From positions 1-64,000 of the forward strand of contig CAKZOI010000071.1 of NCBI GenBank assembly GCA_937136395.1: a DNA stretch of 64,000 nt, written 5' to 3'. Positions within the stretch are counted from its first letter, which is position 1, and every line of letters starts with the position of its first letter. Positions 61,367 through 64,000 of the stretch are shown here, piece by piece. The DNA is from an uncultured Opitutia bacterium. Lineage in GTDB: Bacteria > Verrucomicrobiota > Verrucomicrobiia > Opitutales > Coraliomargaritaceae. The notes beneath the pieces are model-generated. The model was not told the origin of the DNA. It saw only the letters and a list, made by a program, of their open reading frames with translations, and did not search any database. A program made the translations under genes and the position numbers.

Positions 61367-61963
61367 ATGGCAGCGCATCCGAATAAACTGATTTTAGCCT
61401 CCGCATCTCCGCGACGAAGCGAGTTGTTAGAACGTATGGGGCTGCGCTTCGAAGTGCATCCTTCTCATGCAGATGAAGACGATTCAGGCTCGAACGGGCC
61501 TGAGCTCATGGTGCTTAAGAATGCTGAATTAAAAGCAGATGCGATGGTTGCCAGCTATCCAGATGACTTAGTGCTCGGTTCAGATACGACCGTGGCACTT
61601 GGAAATGAGGTATTGAGCAAGCCGATCGACATCGGAGATGCAAAAGCAATGTTGCAACGATTGTCTGGCAATACACACACCGTCTATACGGCCGTGGCAC
61701 TGCGTTGGCAGGCCAGTGAGTTTGCGGAGTCATTTGTCGAGCGCAGCGAGGTGCGCTTCAAGCACCTGGATGACGCCACCATAGACGCTTATTTTCGCAT
61801 GGTTAATCCACTCGATAAGGCGGGCGCGTATGGTATACAAGAGGGGCGCGACTTAATTATCGAATCAGTCGATGGCTCCGTAGAAAATGTAATGGGGTTA
61901 CCCATACAAGCGCTCGTAGTTAAGTTTAAGGAACGCAGTTTCGACTTTGCGGTCGAAAGCTGA
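61367..61963 (+). CDS. maf: Maf-family nucleoside triphosphate pyrophosphatase
   Basis: A 198-residue house-cleaning pyrophosphatase. Marks: [39 protein letters not shown] (catalytic Asp), the [17 protein letters not shown] stretch and [20 protein letters not shown]. The motif set fits the YhdE/dTTP-UTP type more than the YceF type. It degrades non-canonical or excess nucleotides to monophosphates. Start ATG 61367 lies 3 bp after the TolC-like gene; its end overlaps the TTG start of the next gene by 17 bp. Confidence 0.93.
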   Translation: MAAHPNKLILASASPRRSELLERMGLRFEVHPSHADEDDSGSNGPELMVLKNAELKADAMVASYPDDLVLGSDTTVALGNEVLSKPIDIGDAKAMLQRLSGNTHTVYTAVALRWQASEFAESFVERSEVRFKHLDDATIDAYFRMVNPLDKAGAYGIQEGRDLIIESVDGSVENVMGLPIQALVVKFKERSFDFAVES

Positions 61964-63107
61964 TCTGATTCATAAAACTTTGGGCACCACAGAAACAGTC
62001 AGTGGGTGGAAGCATCCCTTCGATAACTATCGTCAAGAACGACGATGGACTACGATCTGCGCGCTGGTGTTGGCGGCCTTGTTGCACCTTGGAGTCTTTG
62101 TGGTGCTTCCCGATGAGCTATTACCAGAGTCTGCGGTGGGGATGAATGAGGACTCTGCTTTGGAGGTCGAAATTTTACTGCCAGAGGCATTGACGGCTGA
62201 CATGTTGAAGTTTGTCGAGGTCAATCCAGACGCACCAGAGAACGAGCCAGATCGCCAGGATCAGTATTCGTTTCGCAGTCAGCAGGCAGCGAGTGAGAAT
62301 GTCAGCGACAATCCGCTGGAGGCCCCCGAGGTCGATGGTGACACCAATTCACAGAAAATACTGCAAGGGTCTCTCGACCAAGCGGCACCATTACCTCCTG
62401 GCGTCTATGCGCCTGCAGCTAACCCAGGAGAAGGAGAAGGGATTGATGGAGGTAAGCTAGGCGTGCCAGAGCAAGCCCCGCAAGTGACCGCTCAACCCTT
62501 GCCTACTCCTGCCTTTTTTCAGCAAGCAGCAGTGACTGATAAGGGGCCAGGTAGCCGCTTAGAGGAATCCGGGAAAGCACTTGAAGTGACAGAAAATCCT
62601 GATCCGAATGCGCCGATCGATTTATATCGTCCACAAGCTTCTCAAGCAGAGCTCGCTCAGCAACAGCCTGGTGATGGCAATGGAGGATCGCAGGCAAAGC
62701 CTGTGCCTCGTGAGCGACCGCGGTTAGCGCCCGAGCTCGTTCGCGGGCCGCTTATGCAATCACGCGGCACCACGCGCCTACGAGGTTCGCTCGCTATTGA
62801 TGCAACATTTAGTGAATTTGGTGAATACCAGCAGCAGTTCTACGCGGCCTTACAGACAGGCTGGTATCAAGAAATTGAGTTTTATCAGCCGATCGATACG
62901 TCAACGAATGTGATCGTGCGCTTTACGATGCAATCTGATGGAGTGATTCGTGATGTGGAGGTGGTTGAGTCGACTGCAAGCGAGATTGCCACAATTATTT
63001 GTGAAAGCGCGATTATCAAACGCTCGCCTTATCGAGCATGGACGCGTGAAATGGTTCAAGTCTTTGGTAAAGAGCGCACATTGCAGGTCGCATTTAGGTA
63101 TCGCTAG
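61947..63107 (+). CDS. TonB/TolA-like periplasmic protein, C-terminal domain
   Basis: A protein of up to 386 residues with an N-terminal membrane anchor ([20 protein letters not shown]), a long spacer rich in Pro, Gln and Ala (residues 100-265, [17 protein letters not shown] and similar) and a TonB-C-like tail ([37 protein letters not shown]). It looks like TonB/TolA-type energy or structural linkers. No ATG lies near the start of the anchor; TTG 61947, overlapping maf, has an AAGGA 13 bases upstream and is the best choice; TTG 61980 is another option. It is co-transcribed with tolC and maf. Confidence 0.8.
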   Translation: MRSKADLIHKTLGTTETVSGWKHPFDNYRQERRWTTICALVLAALLHLGVFVVLPDELLPESAVGMNEDSALEVEILLPEALTADMLKFVEVNPDAPENEPDRQDQYSFRSQQAASENVSDNPLEAPEVDGDTNSQKILQGSLDQAAPLPPGVYAPAANPGEGEGIDGGKLGVPEQAPQVTAQPLPTPAFFQQAAVTDKGPGSRLEESGKALEVTENPDPNAPIDLYRPQASQAELAQQQPGDGNGGSQAKPVPRERPRLAPELVRGPLMQSRGTTRLRGSLAIDATFSEFGEYQQQFYAALQTGWYQEIEFYQPIDTSTNVIVRFTMQSDGVIRDVEVVESTASEIATIICESAIIKRSPYRAWTREMVQVFGKERTLQVAFRYR

Positions 63108-63150
63108 GTCGGGCGTATTTAGAATGCCGCGCGAGCTAAGAGGCAGCGGA

Positions 63151-63753
63151 TCACATCGTCGCTTCTACTGTGCTGGAATTGGCTGATTGGATGTCGTCGT
63201 TTGTCCAAAACTGACGATCTGGACCTGCAGACCTGATTTCGATTTTTTGTCCAGACAAGGGGTGGAAGAAATAGGGTGTGCCCCAAGTGTCGACGAGTTG
63301 ATTGCCCTGAATGGCTTCGCTTTCTGGATCGATGAATACGATGCGCAAACGGTTTTTGCCTAAGAGTTGCTCAGTGAATTCAAAGTTTTCAACACCAACA
63401 GGGTTTTCTTGATAGGCGAAACGGTAGTGATCAATGAGCTCGTGAATCGTCTCGAGTGCGCGTTTAGGTTCGATGGTTTTACTTAATGAACGACTGGCTT
63501 CGATCGATGGATTGTAGAGCACATTGCCATTTTTGAGACGCGTGATTCGTGGATCGGCTGGGTCTGGGGTGTCGTATGGATTTTGTAGTTTCGTCGAGGG
63601 TGTCGCCGTCTCAGTTTTTGATGGAGCTGTCGCTTGCTCGATCGTCGTCTCTTCTGATTGGCGAACCTTTCCAAGCTGTGATAGCTGAAAATAAAGATAG
63701 AGGGCGACGGCCGCGATGAGGATACCGAAGCCGATTTGTAGTTGAATTTTCAT
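63151..63753 (-). CDS. type II secretion pseudopilin-like protein (GspG C-terminal pattern)
   Basis: A 200-residue protein with an N-terminal membrane helix (residues 5-25, IGFGILIAAVALYLYFQLS) but no classic GFTLIE cleavage site. The C-terminal DTWGTPYFFHPLSGQKIEIR SAGPDRQFWTNDDI has the D-WG-P and S-GPD-T-DD signature of GspG-type pseudopilins, which bind calcium. The middle is a linker rich in Thr and Pro. It may be a minor pseudopilin or a Verrucomicrobia variant of it. Start ATG 63753 overlaps the preceding stop by one base (TAATG). Confidence 0.7.
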   Translation of the reverse strand: MKIQLQIGFGILIAAVALYLYFQLSQLGKVRQSEETTIEQATAPSKTETATPSTKLQNPYDTPDPADPRITRLKNGNVLYNPSIEASRSLSKTIEPKRALETIHELIDHYRFAYQENPVGVENFEFTEQLLGKNRLRIVFIDPESEAIQGNQLVDTWGTPYFFHPLSGQKIEIRSAGPDRQFWTNDDIQSANSSTVEATM

Positions 63754-64000
63754 TACAGGAATCCAAGGTTTGCGGCAGGTGCAAACGGGTCGTCGAAGCG
63801 GTAGAGGTTTGGGAAGATGGTTTGCATTTCACTACTACCGGCGGGCACACCGAACCAGTTGGCAAGCACGGCTGCAAATTGATCGACGGATGTAGTCGGG
63901 ATCCAGCGACCGCGCGAGCCGCTTGGCACATCGTCGAGACCTCCGACGGAGAGTTCGGGGTAGGCACCGTAGAATGATCCGCCATTGACTGCGCCGCCGA
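63753..64000 (-). CDS. DUF1501 protein, C-terminal part
   Basis: The last 82 codons of a minus-strand gene cut by the window end. It reads GGSFYGAYPELSVGGLDD, RGRWIPTTSVDQFAAVLANW and FDDPFAPAANLGFL, matching the C-terminal conserved block of DUF1501 proteins (RGR.IPTTS.DQ.. and W.G). DUF1501 proteins are common in Planctomycetes and Verrucomicrobia, secreted, of a sulfatase-like fold and linked to the DUF1800 partner. The stop codon TAA overlaps the next ATG (TAATG), so it is coupled to the pseudopilin-like gene. Confidence 0.85.
   Translation of the reverse strand, partial: GGAVNGGSFYGAYPELSVGGLDDVPSGSRGRWIPTTSVDQFAAVLANWFGVPAGSSEMQTIFPNLYRFDDPFAPAANLGFL

Overview
The window most resembles a chromosome segment of a Gram-negative, heterotrophic member of Verrucomicrobiota (Opitutia/Puniceicoccales-like, for example relatives of Coraliomargarita or Lentimonas). 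The case rests on gene content: an outer-membrane lineage (lpxA, a TolC-like protein, two TonB-like proteins), a DUF1501 gene end, DUF5069, a VPGC-type thioredoxin/MsrA-like fusion, a SET-domain protein, FG-GAP repeats and NamZ. This is a lineage guess from families, not a database match.

Layout. 1-1054: an IS3-family element, cut by the window edge, sits inside a cobalamin adenosyltransferase gene and leaves only its 3' part. 1148-5207: ribosomal genes rpmJ and rpmE, a REP pair, a frameshifted small membrane gene, a DUF2059 protein, the CCA-adding enzyme and NAD kinase. 5434-12008: a broken secreted CBM6-type gene, about 750 bp without genes, ecotin, a SET methyltransferase, a membrane/TonB pair, a frameshifted TM2 gene, endonuclease III and a small secreted protein. 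12236-23648 (plus strand): ClpB, a cell-wall amidase, a trypsin-like protease, two long secreted proteins and a hybrid histidine kinase. 23645-30508 (minus strand): NamZ, DUF2062, glycerate kinase, RNase G/E, RodA and a Nudix hydrolase. 30634-36019: MgtE, DHPS, DUF5069, thioredoxin/MsrA-like and RlmF. 36187-43441 (minus strand): the gltB-gltD glutamate synthase operon, interrupted by an inverted-repeat-bounded four-helix-bundle (S23/IVP-like) gene, then a monothiol glutaredoxin. 43696-44183: REP arrays. 44253-48728 (plus strand): DUF2851, a BI-1-like membrane protein, an unknown protein, LpxA and PdxA. 48838-51630: a decayed stretch with an MscS/kinase deletion chimera, an intact CysQ/IMPase-like gene and a dead sulfotransferase. 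51796-56025 (minus strand): a CNBD histidine kinase, a response regulator, an SLC13 transporter and a DUF2490 protein, probably one functional group. 56185-56831: a dead RAYT transposase with its REP sequences. 56835-64000: HemL, NadE, a TolC-like protein, Maf, a TonB-like protein, a pseudopilin-like protein and a DUF1501 gene end.

Two kinds of unexplained structure stand out. (1) At least four sequence families of REP-like palindromes share a GTAG head, usually stand as inverted pairs in intergenic gaps, and one set surrounds a RAYT pseudogene. (2) Purine-rich inverted repeats occupy gaps just upstream of housekeeping genes; one such pair exactly encloses the four-helix-bundle gene inside gltBD, and two others (4286-4360, 58159-58246) hold no gene and could be empty or deleted versions. 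No CRISPR array, prophage, rRNA or tRNA gene was seen. Several broken genes are single-base frameshifts, some in homopolymer runs, so real decay and sequencing error cannot be separated from this sequence alone.
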